From contig NZ_JACIEP010000006.1 of assembly GCF_014196915.1 (NCBI RefSeq), forward strand, positions 186,001 through 250,000: a stretch of 64,000 nucleotides of DNA, given 5' to 3'. Below, piece after piece: positions 53,512-62,735 of the stretch. Below the pieces are notes generated by a model. It saw only the letters and a list, made by a program, of their open reading frames with translations. It searched no databases and had not been told where the DNA came from. Positions within the stretch are counted from its first letter, which is position 1. Every line of letters begins with the position of its first letter. This stretch comes from Dysgonomonas hofstadii (GTDB lineage: Bacteria; Bacteroidota; Bacteroidia; Bacteroidales; Dysgonomonadaceae). A program made the position numbers and the translations under genes.

Positions 53512-54108
53512 ATGGAGGATGCTTATAAAACAATAACGAATATATCCAAAGCTACATACACTGAAAAGCGCAGTAAATTTATTGCGTATGCTATTCCTAT
53601 ACAAACCGTAGAAGAGGCAAAAGCCGAAATAGATAAACTCCGGAAAGAATATTACGATGCTCGCCATGTATGTTGGGCTTATATGTTGGGTGCCGACAGG
53701 CTGGAGTTCAGGGCAAACGATGACGGGGAGCCTTCGGGCACAGCCGGAAAGCCAATACTGGGACAAATAAATTCGAACAAACTGACAAATATACTGATAG
53801 CCGTTATCCGTTATTTTGGTGGAATAAAACTGGGCACAAGCGGACTGATCGTCGCATATAGAGAAGCTGCCGCAGAAGCTATCGCAGAAGCAGATATAAT
53901 AGAAAAAACCGTCGATTTGCAGATATCATTCGGATTCGAATATCCATTTATGAATGATGTAATGAAAGTTGTAAAGGATTTGGAACCTTCTATCCTAAAA
54001 CAGAGCTATGAAATGGATTGCCTGATGACTCTCGAAATACGAAAAGCTAAATTTGACGAATTAAAAAACAGACTTGAAAAAATAGAAAGCCTAAGGTTTA
54101 TAGAATAA
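53512..54108 (+). CDS. IMPACT/YigZ family protein
   Basis: 198-residue soluble protein. The ATG at 53512 is used; an earlier frame start would lie in the promoter. The N-terminal IMPACT (UPF0029) domain carries KRSKFIAYAIPIQTVEEAKAEID, ARHVCWAYMLG, DDGEPSGTAGKPIL and IRYFGGIKLGTSGLIVAYREA, all family blocks. The C-terminal domain is the small YigZ one. YigZ of E. coli is a structure-known protein of unclear role. The transcript seems leaderless or nearly so. Confidence 0.9.
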   Translation: MEDAYKTITNISKATYTEKRSKFIAYAIPIQTVEEAKAEIDKLRKEYYDARHVCWAYMLGADRLEFRANDDGEPSGTAGKPILGQINSNKLTNILIAVIRYFGGIKLGTSGLIVAYREAAAEAIAEADIIEKTVDLQISFGFEYPFMNDVMKVVKDLEPSILKQSYEMDCLMTLEIRKAKFDELKNRLEKIESLRFIE

Positions 54109-54131
54109 AAAAGAGGAAGTATTTCTTCCTC
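54107..54131 (-). terminator. Terminator of the DUF4251 gene
   Basis: Seven-bp stem GAGGAAG/CTTCCTC followed by a T run on the minus strand. Confidence 0.75.
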
Positions 54132-54158
54132 CCCTCTATGTTATTTTATTCAAGCTAC

Positions 54159-54731
54159 CTATAGTTCCTTAGTCTTATCAACCTTATCTATTGTCTCCAT
54201 CTGACAAGAAAATTCGCCGTAATATGTAAATCTTGGCCTAAGATTTTCGGATGTCTTATGGTATAAAGTTACAGTTCCATAACCATCCTTATCTATATTT
54301 AGTGAATAAAAATATTGCACTTTAAATTTATCAAATCTTTTTTGCTGAATGTCTATAATATACCCTCCATCCTTCTGAGGCTTAACTTCGTATACAAGTT
54401 CATCTCTCATCTCTATTGTAGGAGCATTATAATAGTTCTGATACCTTTGCCGGGCATCATTATTAAATACGCCTTTTCTATCCAGGGGAAGACAAACAGT
54501 GAGCACATTATCTGCAAGGCTTAAGTAATAAGGACCTTCCAGATACTCGGGACTTTGATCTATTTTAGAACGTTCAAACTTCTCTGGCTTAAAATATACA
54601 GTGATATTTTTCACCTGAACAGGGGCCGATTCATTAAGATCTACATTCGTTTTGTCCTGAGCCAACAAGCCAACTGGCAATATCATAAGACAAAACAGTA
54701 GAAAAACCAGGCTCTTTACAATTTTTTTCAT
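54159..54731 (-). CDS. DUF4251-like exported protein
   Basis: 190-residue protein with signal peptide (MKKIVKSLVFLLFCLMILPVGLLAQ). The mature part resembles DUF4251: PYYLSLADNVLTVCLPLDRKG, then KDGGYIIDIQQKR and VTLYHKTSENLRPRFTYYGE. DUF4251 proteins are periplasmic or surface, small beta-rich, with unknown role. Monocistronic, convergent with the IMPACT gene. Confidence 0.65.
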   Translation of the reverse strand: MKKIVKSLVFLLFCLMILPVGLLAQDKTNVDLNESAPVQVKNITVYFKPEKFERSKIDQSPEYLEGPYYLSLADNVLTVCLPLDRKGVFNNDARQRYQNYYNAPTIEMRDELVYEVKPQKDGGYIIDIQQKRFDKFKVQYFYSLNIDKDGYGTVTLYHKTSENLRPRFTYYGEFSCQMETIDKVDKTKEL

Positions 54732-54824
54732 ACAAATCAGATACTAAAAGTATAACAACGAAACTCAATATGTTATAAATCTAATAAATATGCACTGTAA
54801 AAACAAAATAAACATCTTAAAAAA

Positions 54825-54865
54825 AGTAAAAGGATTTATCTGATAAACAGATATATCCCTTTACT
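54825..54865 (-). terminator. Terminator of gdhA
   Basis: AGTAAAAGGA..CTG / CAG..ATCCCTTTACT type stem, then T-rich on the minus strand. Confidence 0.6.
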
Positions 54866-54888
54866 ATAAGTCTCTTTTTTCATTATTA

Positions 54889-56223
54889 TTACACTATGCC
54901 CTGCGCCATAACCGCCTTTGCAACTTTCATAAATCCGGCAATATTAGCACCTTTCACATAGTTTACATAGCCATCTTTTTCTGTTCCGTATTTCACACAG
55001 TTTTCATGGATATTCTTCATAATCCATTTCAGCTTTTCATCTACCTGTTCAGAAGACCAGCCCAAACGTTCTGAATTTTGAGTCATTTCCAATCCCGACA
55101 CCGAAACCCCTCCGGCATTGGCAGCTTTACCCGGAGCATAAAGGATCTTGGCTTTTTGGAACATCTCTATTGCCTCCGGCGTAGATGGCATATTGGCTCC
55201 TTCCGAAACCGCAAAGATCCCGTTTGACACAAGTTTTTCAGCATCTTCGCCACTTATCTCATTCTGGGTAGCCGAAGGAAGTGCAATGTCACCTTTCTCT
55301 CCCCAAGGACGGGCATTCGGAACATATTTACATCCGTAAGTATCGGCATATTCTTTAATACGTCCTCGGTATAATTCCTTCAATTCTTTTACATATTCCA
55401 GTTTTTCTGTAGTAATACCCTCCGGATCATATATATATCCGCTCGAATCAGACATGCTTACAGGTATTGCACCCAGTTCAATTAGCTTTTCACACGTATA
55501 TTGAGCTACATTACCCGAGCCCGACACAAGGCATTTTTTACCTTTAATATCGATATTCTTCGTTTTCAGCATTTCCAAAAGGAAATATACATTTCCATAT
55601 CCGGTAGCCTCTGGACGAATTAACGAACCTCCGAATGTTAGGCCTTTTCCTGTGAATGTACCCGTAAACTCATGAGCCAGCTTGCGATACATACCGAAGA
55701 AATAACCTACTTCGCGCCCTCCTACACCTATATCTCCGGCTGGGACATCGGTATCAGGTCCTATATGACGCCACAGTTCTGTCATAAATGCCTGACAAAA
55801 ACGCATGACCTCGGCACTTGATTTTCCTTTCGGATTAAAATCAGAACCACCTTTTCCTCCTCCCATCGGCAAGGTTGTCAGCGAATTCTTGAAAGTCTGC
55901 TCAAATGCCAGGAATTTAAGAATAGAAAGATTAACAGATGCATGCAAGCGCAAGCCTCCTTTGTATGGGCCGATCGCATTGCAGTGCTGTATACGATATC
56001 CCATATTAGTATGTGTATTTCCCTTATCGTCTACCCATGTTACACGGAAAGAAAAAATTCTGTCCGGAATACATAGTCTCTCAATAAGATTTGCTTTCTC
56101 AAATTCAGGGTGTTGATTGTAAACTTCTTCGATTGATTCTAAAACTTCCTGCACTGCCTGATGGTATTCTGGCTCGTTTGGAAATCTGCGCTTCAAATCC
56201 GCTAGAACTTGTTCTGATTTCAT
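54889..56223 (-). CDS. gdhA: NADP-type glutamate dehydrogenase
   Basis: 444-residue hexameric enzyme that makes glutamate from 2-oxoglutarate and ammonium when ammonium is plentiful. Active-site block LPMGGGKGGSDFNPKGKS with the catalytic Lys, GPDTDVPAGDIGVGGREVGY, the nucleotide fold VSGSGNVAQYTCEKLIELG and SEGANMPSTPEAIE are all seen. Length is typical of the 50 kDa type I enzyme. Own promoter and terminator. It complements GS-GOGAT in the window. Confidence 0.98.
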   Translation of the reverse strand: MKSEQVLADLKRRFPNEPEYHQAVQEVLESIEEVYNQHPEFEKANLIERLCIPDRIFSFRVTWVDDKGNTHTNMGYRIQHCNAIGPYKGGLRLHASVNLSILKFLAFEQTFKNSLTTLPMGGGKGGSDFNPKGKSSAEVMRFCQAFMTELWRHIGPDTDVPAGDIGVGGREVGYFFGMYRKLAHEFTGTFTGKGLTFGGSLIRPEATGYGNVYFLLEMLKTKNIDIKGKKCLVSGSGNVAQYTCEKLIELGAIPVSMSDSSGYIYDPEGITTEKLEYVKELKELYRGRIKEYADTYGCKYVPNARPWGEKGDIALPSATQNEISGEDAEKLVSNGIFAVSEGANMPSTPEAIEMFQKAKILYAPGKAANAGGVSVSGLEMTQNSERLGWSSEQVDEKLKWIMKNIHENCVKYGTEKDGYVNYVKGANIAGFMKVAKAVMAQGIV

Positions 56224-56254
56224 TTTATATTAGGTTTTGATTTATAGTATGCCA

Positions 56255-56287
56255 CAAATATAGCAATTTTTACGACAAAATGACAAA
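56255..56287 (-). promoter_or_regulatory. Promoter of gdhA
   Basis: TATATTTG (56255-56262) and a TTTG box (56284-56287) 21 bases upstream on the minus strand. Confidence 0.65.
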
Positions 56288-56390
56288 TCAATTATTCAAA
56301 AAACGTCATTTTTTATTTCAAACATTTATTCTTTAATTTGTTTTAGGATATATATTCTGCATCGGATATCTTTTAATGTTTATTTTTTCT

Positions 56391-56398
56391 TATTTTTG
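56391..56398 (+). promoter_or_regulatory. Promoter -7 box of rfbB
   Basis: TATTTTTG then C, 32 bases before the ATG. Confidence 0.6.
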
Positions 56399-56430
56399 CG
56401 AATAATAATTTATATAAACATAGACATTAA

Positions 56431-57567
56431 ATGACTTATTTAATCACCGGCGGAGCAGGTTTTATAGGCTCAAATTTTGTGAAACATATGCTTGCTGTTC
56501 ATCCTCAGGCAAAGCTTATCATTCTGGATGCTCTCACTTATGCCGGTAATCTGGGCACATTGTCCGAAGAATTAAAAAATCCGAAAGTAACCTTCATTAA
56601 AGGAGATATATGCGACAGGACGGTTACTGAAAAAATATTCACCGATCATAAGATAGATTATGTTGTCAACTTTGCGGCCGAAAGCCATGTTGACAGAAGT
56701 ATAGAAAATCCCCAGTTATTCTTGCAGGTTAATATACTGGGCACTCAGAATCTGCTGGATACTGCAAAAAAATACTGGACTATTGGCAAAGATGAGAATA
56801 ATTATCCTATATGGCGCGAAGGCGTGAAATATCTGCAGGTATCTACCGATGAAGTATACGGATCGTTGGGTAATGAAGGATTCTTCACCGAGGCCACACC
56901 TCTTTCGCCCCGTTCGCCATACAGTGCGGGAAAAGCTGGAGGTGACCTGATCGTACAGGCATATGGCGAAACATATAAGATGCCGGTCAATATAACGCGC
57001 TGTTCAAACAATTACGGACCGTTTCATTTTCCAGAGAAACTCATTCCCCTTATTATAAAGAATATTTTATCCGGAAAAAAATTGCCCGTATACGGAGACG
57101 GCAGTAACGTACGCGACTGGCTTTACGTGGAAGACCATTGTAAGGCAATAGATGCAGTCCTGCACCGTGGACGTGTGGACGAAGTATACAATGTAGGTGG
57201 CCACAATGAAAAAAAGAATATTGAAATTGTACAGCTCGTTATAAAGACAATACACGACATAATGGAAAAGGAGCCAATATATCGTAATATATTGAAAAAG
57301 AAAGATGTTCTCGCCGATGGCAACATCGATATCAGCTGGATCAATAACGATCTTATTTCTTTTGTAAAAGACCGTCAGGGGCACGACCACCGTTATGCCA
57401 TAGACCCGGCAAAAATTTCCACAGAACTGGGATGGTTACCCGAGACTTCTTTTGATAAGGGAATTGTAAAGACTATTTATTGGTATCTCGATAATCAGGA
57501 ATGGGTAGAAGAAGTCACTTCGGGCGACTACATGAAGTATTACGAGCAAATGTACGGTAACAGATAA
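56431..57567 (+). CDS. rfbB: dTDP-glucose 4,6-dehydratase
   Basis: 378-residue NAD-dependent short-chain dehydrogenase of dTDP-sugar (for example rhamnose) synthesis. Fingerprint TGGAGFIGSN, the STDEVYGSLG block, and catalytic YSAGK are present; NFAAESHVDRSIENP is the DTDGD signature. A little longer than the usual 350 residues through an insertion near YWTIGKDENNYPIWREG. No rfbA, C or D is nearby, so the pathway is split. It starts a run of genes through murB to murA. Confidence 0.94.
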   Translation: MTYLITGGAGFIGSNFVKHMLAVHPQAKLIILDALTYAGNLGTLSEELKNPKVTFIKGDICDRTVTEKIFTDHKIDYVVNFAAESHVDRSIENPQLFLQVNILGTQNLLDTAKKYWTIGKDENNYPIWREGVKYLQVSTDEVYGSLGNEGFFTEATPLSPRSPYSAGKAGGDLIVQAYGETYKMPVNITRCSNNYGPFHFPEKLIPLIIKNILSGKKLPVYGDGSNVRDWLYVEDHCKAIDAVLHRGRVDEVYNVGGHNEKKNIEIVQLVIKTIHDIMEKEPIYRNILKKKDVLADGNIDISWINNDLISFVKDRQGHDHRYAIDPAKISTELGWLPETSFDKGIVKTIYWYLDNQEWVEEVTSGDYMKYYEQMYGNR

Positions 57568-57587
57568 CACAATATTCTTGCAGTTTT

Positions 57588-58418
57588 ATGGAACGTCTAA
57601 AATCGATATTAGCTGATAAGATATTGGACTTATCGGCAAACAGCGGAGACGAAGTCAAAGCTAAAATAGACAAAATACAGAGATTCCGGGATTTTGCCAA
57701 TGCACTAAAATCGCTGATGGTAAAATATCCGGCCATCGAAGATGAACTCATCGAAATGGTCAATGATGGTGATTTTGACACTAAGATTGCATCTTCACGG
57801 GTAGATACGGTGATTCGTCTTGCCGATGCAGAAGCAGCACATGCAATTAGATCTGCTCTCCCGGCAGAAGAACCTGTGACCATACAAAATATTCAGAAAG
57901 AAACACCGATTGAAAACGATATAGAAACGATACATAAAGAGATAGCTGAGGAAATAATCAATGAGGAAGTTCCGATAAACCCAGATGATATTCCGATGGA
58001 AATATATGAAGGTGAAGAGGAGCCGGTGTACGAACCCGAAGATATCAGCTATGAAGAAATAGATCCCACACCGGAGGAAGACCCGGAGGGATACATTCCT
58101 TTTGAGAATGTTAATGATGAGAACACTGAACCGGACAGTTTAACGGAACAGATACTGGAAAACAAAGAGAACACAAAATTACCTGAAACTTTGTCAGAAG
58201 AAGAAGACACCTTTCCTAACGAAGAAGAACTTGCTGCTATAAAACGTAAAGTCAACATACGCAGAATAATTCAGGTTGCCGGCATCATACTTGGTGTCGT
58301 AGCTCTTATATTTATTATTAAATTTGTGATGGTACATTGGAAAACCATCCTTATCGTAGCCGGAATACTTCTTGTTCTTGCTATACTAATAACATGGCTT
58401 GTCAAGCGAAAGCGGTAA
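57588..58418 (+). CDS. Hypothetical acidic membrane protein
   Basis: 276-residue protein, not recognised. Residues 1-90 are a helical domain; about 90-215 are very acidic (runs of Glu and Pro such as DIPMEIYEGEEEPVYEPED); then a short basic patch and two C-terminal membrane helices (IIQVAGIILGVVALIFIIKF and ILIVAGILLVLAILITWLV) with a KRKR end. Such anchoring suggests an inner-membrane protein with a long acidic cytoplasmic part. It lies 20 bases after rfbB and 33 before murB. Confidence 0.65.
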   Translation: MERLKSILADKILDLSANSGDEVKAKIDKIQRFRDFANALKSLMVKYPAIEDELIEMVNDGDFDTKIASSRVDTVIRLADAEAAHAIRSALPAEEPVTIQNIQKETPIENDIETIHKEIAEEIINEEVPINPDDIPMEIYEGEEEPVYEPEDISYEEIDPTPEEDPEGYIPFENVNDENTEPDSLTEQILENKENTKLPETLSEEEDTFPNEEELAAIKRKVNIRRIIQVAGIILGVVALIFIIKFVMVHWKTILIVAGILLVLAILITWLVKRKR

Positions 58419-58451
58419 CAGTCATACTTTGTGTAACTAATTTTTCCTGAA

Positions 58452-59459
58452 ATGGACTATTATAGGCAATACCAATTAAAAAATTACAATTCATTTAAAA
58501 CCGAGGCTCTGGCCAAAATATTCTGCCAACCCAAATCGACAGACGAACTCCGGAAATGCCTGGCAGATTATCCTAACGAAAAAAAGCTGATCATAGGAGG
58601 AGGGTGTAATCTTTTCTTCACCAAAGACTTTGACGGACTTGTCATTTGCCCGGATATAAAAGGACTTCGCGAAATTTCTGACGAAGAAGAAGAAGACGAG
58701 GATATATTTCTGGAAGTAAATGCTTCTGAGAATTGGGACGAATTTGTCGATTACTGTGTGGAACGAGGATTCGCCGGATTAGAGAATCTGTCTCTTATAC
58801 CCGGAACAGTAGGAGCTGCACCTATCCAAAACATTGGAGCATATGGCGCCGAAGTGAAGGATGTGATCCGCGAAGTAGTTGCTATGGACCTGGAAACAAA
58901 TGAAGTTGTCTCTTTTGCCAATAATGAGTGTGAGTTCGGATACAGGGATAGTATTTTCAAACGTACCTGCAAATACTTTATTATATCGGTGATCTTTCAT
59001 CTGAAACGGACATTTGTCTATACTCCAAGATACTTCGACCTGAACAAAGAACTGGAAGATATAGAGGAACCGTCCATACAGGATGTACGGAACGCTGTTA
59101 TCCGTGTGCGCCAACGCAAGCTGCCGGACGAGAAAGTATTACCAAATACCGGAAGTTTTTTTAAAAATCCATATATTACACGGGATCATGCAGATCTGAT
59201 AATAGCCGAATATCCTGATCTGCCGGCCTACCCTCAGAAAGGCGGACTGGTGAAAACATCTGCCGCATTCCTGATCGATAAAGCCGGTTATAAAGGAAAA
59301 AGAATAGGTAATATAGGTACATATCCAAATCAGCCTTTGATCATTGTTAATTACGGATCAGCGAACGGAAAAGATATTGTACGCTTTATGCAGGAAATAC
59401 AACAAGCTGTAAAAGATGAATTCAACATTGAACTCGAACCAGAAGTAAGAATATATTAA
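58452..59459 (+). CDS. murB: UDP-N-acetylenolpyruvoylglucosamine reductase
   Basis: 335-residue FAD enzyme that makes UDP-MurNAc with NADPH. LIIGGGCNLFF and SLIPGTVGAAPIQNIGAYGAE are FAD blocks; the catalytic Ser lies in NTGSFFKNPYI and the Glu near the C-terminus (ELEPEVRIY). Type I length. In a run with murA, which supplies its substrate. Confidence 0.97.
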   Translation: MDYYRQYQLKNYNSFKTEALAKIFCQPKSTDELRKCLADYPNEKKLIIGGGCNLFFTKDFDGLVICPDIKGLREISDEEEEDEDIFLEVNASENWDEFVDYCVERGFAGLENLSLIPGTVGAAPIQNIGAYGAEVKDVIREVVAMDLETNEVVSFANNECEFGYRDSIFKRTCKYFIISVIFHLKRTFVYTPRYFDLNKELEDIEEPSIQDVRNAVIRVRQRKLPDEKVLPNTGSFFKNPYITRDHADLIIAEYPDLPAYPQKGGLVKTSAAFLIDKAGYKGKRIGNIGTYPNQPLIIVNYGSANGKDIVRFMQEIQQAVKDEFNIELEPEVRIY

Positions 59460-59549
59460 TCTAATTATGAATTATGAGTTATAAATTCGTTTATATACAT
59501 AAGCGACTCCAAATAATTCATAATTCATAATTCATAATTCATAATACAC
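59460..59549. repeat. ATAATTC tandem repeat and hairpin before murA
   Basis: Four exact and one degenerate ATAATTC units (59513-59547) face GAATTATGA words at 59468-59477, so the spacer can fold into a long AT hairpin right before the murA ATG. Confidence 0.7.
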
Positions 59550-60854
59550 ATGGCATCATTTATAATAGAAGGACGCTGTTGCCTTAGCGGAGAAATAACA
59601 CCTCAGGGAGCAAAAAACGAAGCATTGCAAATAATTTGTGCAACACTACTCACTGCAGAAGAAGTAATCATTGAAAATATTCCTGATATATTGGATGTAA
59701 ACAATCTGATTGCTTTATTGGGCGAGATGGGAGTGGAAACAAAACGCATCAGCGAAGATACATGGTCTTTCAAGGCTGAGAATGTAAATATAGACTATCT
59801 GCAAACACCTGAATTCCTGAAGAAGAGCGCTTCACTACGTGGCTCGGTAATGATCATAGGCCCATTGGTCGCCCGTTTCGGTAAAGCTATGTTGCCAAAA
59901 CCGGGAGGAGACAAGATCGGTCGTCGCCGCCTCGATACGCACTTTATCGGAATTCAAAAGCTTGGTGCCGATTTTATCTATGATGATGCCCTACAGATAT
60001 ACAATATAACCGCCGATAAACTCAAAGGTACATACATGCTTCTCGATGAGGCTTCGGTAACAGGTACGGCCAACATACTGATGGCTGCCGTTCTGGCAGA
60101 AGGCGAAACAACCATCTACAACGCTGCCTGCGAACCATATATACAACAACTAAGCAAACTGCTTAACCAAATGGGTGCGAAGATATCGGGTGTAGGTTCT
60201 AATCTGCTCCGTGTAGAGGGTGTTAGTTCACTTGGCGGAGCACGTCACCGTATACTTCCCGACATGATAGAGATCGGTAGTTTTATCGGTATGGCTGCCA
60301 TGACTTCATCGGAGCTGACAATCAAGAATGTTGCTTATGACGATCTGGGTATTATCCCCGATACATTCCGCCGCCTGGGTATACAACTGGAAAGAAGAGG
60401 AGATGATATATTCATCCCATATCAGAAAGAATATACAATCGATACTTTTATAGATGGTTCCATTCTTACGATTGCCGATGCTCCTTGGCCGGGATTAACA
60501 CCCGACCTTATCAGTGTATTATTGGTTGTAGCCACTCAGGCCAGAGGAAGTGTGCTGATTCATCAAAAGATGTTCGAAAGCCGTTTGTTCTTTGTAGATA
60601 AGCTTATCGATATGGGAGCGCAGATCATCCTCTGTGACCCGCACCGTGCTACTGTGATTGGTTCAGGTAAACGCCCGATGCGCTCTACAACAATGACTTC
60701 ACCGGACATCCGCGCAGGTATAGCCCTACTGATTGCGGCAATGTGCGCTGACGGGAAAAGCACTATTCATAACATTGAGCAGATCGACCGGGGATACCAG
60801 AACATAGATGTACGCCTTAATCAATTAGGTGCAAATATTATGCGATTAGATTAA
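59550..60854 (+). CDS. murA: UDP-GlcNAc 1-carboxyvinyltransferase with Asp in the catalytic Cys position
   Basis: 434-residue enzyme that adds enolpyruvate to UDP-GlcNAc, the first peptidoglycan step. The loop that holds Cys115 in E. coli reads KPGGDKIGRRRLD here, with Asp121 in place of Cys. IIGPLVARFGKAMLP and other family blocks are normal, so the enzyme should work; Asp at this site is known to abolish fosfomycin alkylation in other bacteria. It follows murB by 90 bases. A DUF6891 gene follows it. Confidence 0.97.
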   Translation: MASFIIEGRCCLSGEITPQGAKNEALQIICATLLTAEEVIIENIPDILDVNNLIALLGEMGVETKRISEDTWSFKAENVNIDYLQTPEFLKKSASLRGSVMIIGPLVARFGKAMLPKPGGDKIGRRRLDTHFIGIQKLGADFIYDDALQIYNITADKLKGTYMLLDEASVTGTANILMAAVLAEGETTIYNAACEPYIQQLSKLLNQMGAKISGVGSNLLRVEGVSSLGGARHRILPDMIEIGSFIGMAAMTSSELTIKNVAYDDLGIIPDTFRRLGIQLERRGDDIFIPYQKEYTIDTFIDGSILTIADAPWPGLTPDLISVLLVVATQARGSVLIHQKMFESRLFFVDKLIDMGAQIILCDPHRATVIGSGKRPMRSTTMTSPDIRAGIALLIAAMCADGKSTIHNIEQIDRGYQNIDVRLNQLGANIMRLD

Positions 60855-60902
60855 CCTAAAATTTAGATTAAATACTATTACTATTTTTCAAAATTTTACA
60901 CT

Positions 60903-61544
60903 ATGACAGAAAATGAAAAATATCTCTATGATCATTTCCTAATTAGTATAAAATCAGGACTTGTATCGTTTGAAGATATTATCAACGACGCACTTGAAAT
61001 GGTTGAAGACGAAGGTTGGGAAAAGGAAGTCTCTGAGGATTGGATAAAGACCACCCTCGCCAACGCATACGAAAAACACGAGCAGAAAAGTAAAAGCTGG
61101 CAACGTCCTACCGACACCGATAAGCTGCATGCTGCTTTCGATTCCCTTTGCAGGAATAAGATTGTAGCGCTTCATAATGCTGGCTACACCCAATCGGATG
61201 CTATTTTTGACGTGCAGGACGTTTGGCTGGATCTGGAAGATGAAGGCATAAAACCCATAGGTTACTGCTACTACCATGGGCAGGACCTGGAGAGAGCCAT
61301 CGAAACCGGAGAACTTAATATTGGTTTCTATGGCGAAAAAGAAAACAACGATAAAGAAGCCATAATAATCGGCAACAAAGTTGTTGAAGCACTTAAAAAC
61401 CAAGAATTTGATATCAATTGGGATGGCTCTGCTTCAAAAAGAATAGTTATCGAAAATTTTAACTGGCAGAATGTTTTCACTACAGATGAAGATGTTGACG
61501 ACAAATGGGGATATGACCGTGTATTCCGGCTGATGGAAGAATAA
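60903..61544 (+). CDS. DUF6891-like protein
   Basis: 213-residue acidic soluble protein. The C-terminal half resembles DUF6891 as I remember it: IGYCYYHGQDLERAIETGELNIGFYG, VVEALKNQEFDINWDGSASKRI. No catalytic motif seen; role unknown. Follows murA by 48 bases, same strand, before a terminator. Confidence 0.6.
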   Translation: MTENEKYLYDHFLISIKSGLVSFEDIINDALEMVEDEGWEKEVSEDWIKTTLANAYEKHEQKSKSWQRPTDTDKLHAAFDSLCRNKIVALHNAGYTQSDAIFDVQDVWLDLEDEGIKPIGYCYYHGQDLERAIETGELNIGFYGEKENNDKEAIIIGNKVVEALKNQEFDINWDGSASKRIVIENFNWQNVFTTDEDVDDKWGYDRVFRLMEE

Positions 61545-61562
61545 ATAATTACACATAAGATG

Positions 61563-61600
61563 AATAAGGCAAATCCAGAGGAGGGTTTGCCTTATTTATT
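61563..61600. terminator. Bidirectional terminator
   Basis: AATAAGGCAAATCC / GGGTTTGCCTTATT stem between convergent genes, with T runs. Confidence 0.85.
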
Positions 61601-61609
61601 ATTCATTCT

Positions 61610-62629
61610 TTATTTCTTCCTTATATATCTAATATAAATAAACACACCTATCCCTGTAATCAGAAGTAAAGGCCATATAGTAATCAGAAATACAATCAGG
61701 CTATTAATAATATCCCAGCCCGTTTTAAGTCCTTCGATAGCCCTGTTACCAAAGCCGGGAGTATATTCATCTACAAATTCCTGTTGACGGACAACCTCCT
61801 CCGAATAGCTTATCTTATTCTGGTAAAGATTTATAGTAATAGCACTGTAATTAATTTTATCATTTACCGAAAACTCCTTTACCTTAGCATTATCCGCTGC
61901 CTCCATTGCATAATCCAGCGACTCTTCTGCGGCAATTACATCATCGAGCTTCCCACTACGTGTATTTATAGCAGTAGATACACGTTGCTGTTTTTTTGCC
62001 AACCTTTGCTGTTTCAGTCTCTCGGCCATTAATTGTGTGGTTACATCACTCGCTTCTATTGTACGATAATCAATAACTACAGCCAACGGAGCTATCTGCC
62101 TGAGCGTTGAATCCAATAATTGATAAGGTACTCTCAATTCCAGATTGGCGGACAGGTTATATTCCTGCCAGATCAGTGCCGAATCTTTAGATATATTTAT
62201 AGTTTGTGATATCATATTCTGATTAGTTATATCTGACTTAATGATAAAACCGTTGTTCTTCAGAATAATATTTTCGATAATATGAGTAGATGATACAACA
62301 TCGTTTACTTTAAATTTCATACCTGCCGTCCGGATAAATTTATGCACTCCGTCATCGTAAGCCGGTATAGCCGCCTGTGATGCTATGAAATTAGGAACAA
62401 TAACAGGAGGAACAAACTTTACCGCGGCCGATTGCTTATCAGTGGCATTTGGTGAATATTCATACATCTCATCTAATGCCTGATCTGCTTTATTCACTCC
62501 GTCTTCTGGAATGTCCATCATAGTATAAGCTTCATCCATTGGTCCCATATTACCCTTGCCACTACAGGACAGTAAGACTATAAATAACCCTATCGTAAGA
62601 GCGATAAAATAATTATTTGTGGTTTTCAT
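61610..62629 (-). CDS. DUF4349 lipoprotein
   Basis: 339-residue lipoprotein (signal ending LLSCSGKGN, lipid Cys22). Matches DUF4349: the ANLELRVPYQLLDSTLRQI core, a coiled-coil (LKQQRLAKKQQRVSTAINTRSGKLDD) and one C-terminal membrane helix (SLIVFLITIWPLLLITGIGVFIYI). Family members are envelope proteins of unknown role. Single gene. Confidence 0.85.
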   Translation of the reverse strand: MKTTNNYFIALTIGLFIVLLSCSGKGNMGPMDEAYTMMDIPEDGVNKADQALDEMYEYSPNATDKQSAAVKFVPPVIVPNFIASQAAIPAYDDGVHKFIRTAGMKFKVNDVVSSTHIIENIILKNNGFIIKSDITNQNMISQTINISKDSALIWQEYNLSANLELRVPYQLLDSTLRQIAPLAVVIDYRTIEASDVTTQLMAERLKQQRLAKKQQRVSTAINTRSGKLDDVIAAEESLDYAMEAADNAKVKEFSVNDKINYSAITINLYQNKISYSEEVVRQQEFVDEYTPGFGNRAIEGLKTGWDIINSLIVFLITIWPLLLITGIGVFIYIRYIRKK

Positions 62630-62735
62630 GATAATATTTTTTAATTTTACCTTTTAGTTAATAGATAGCTATAATTCGTTAATTCCATAAACAGAAGTAA
62701 AATTTATTTGTTTTACCTGCGAAAAGTAAGTATAA

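Noticed and set aside
59513-59547. CRISPR-like short repeat
   Set aside because: Units are 7 bp with no spacers, so it is a simple tandem array.
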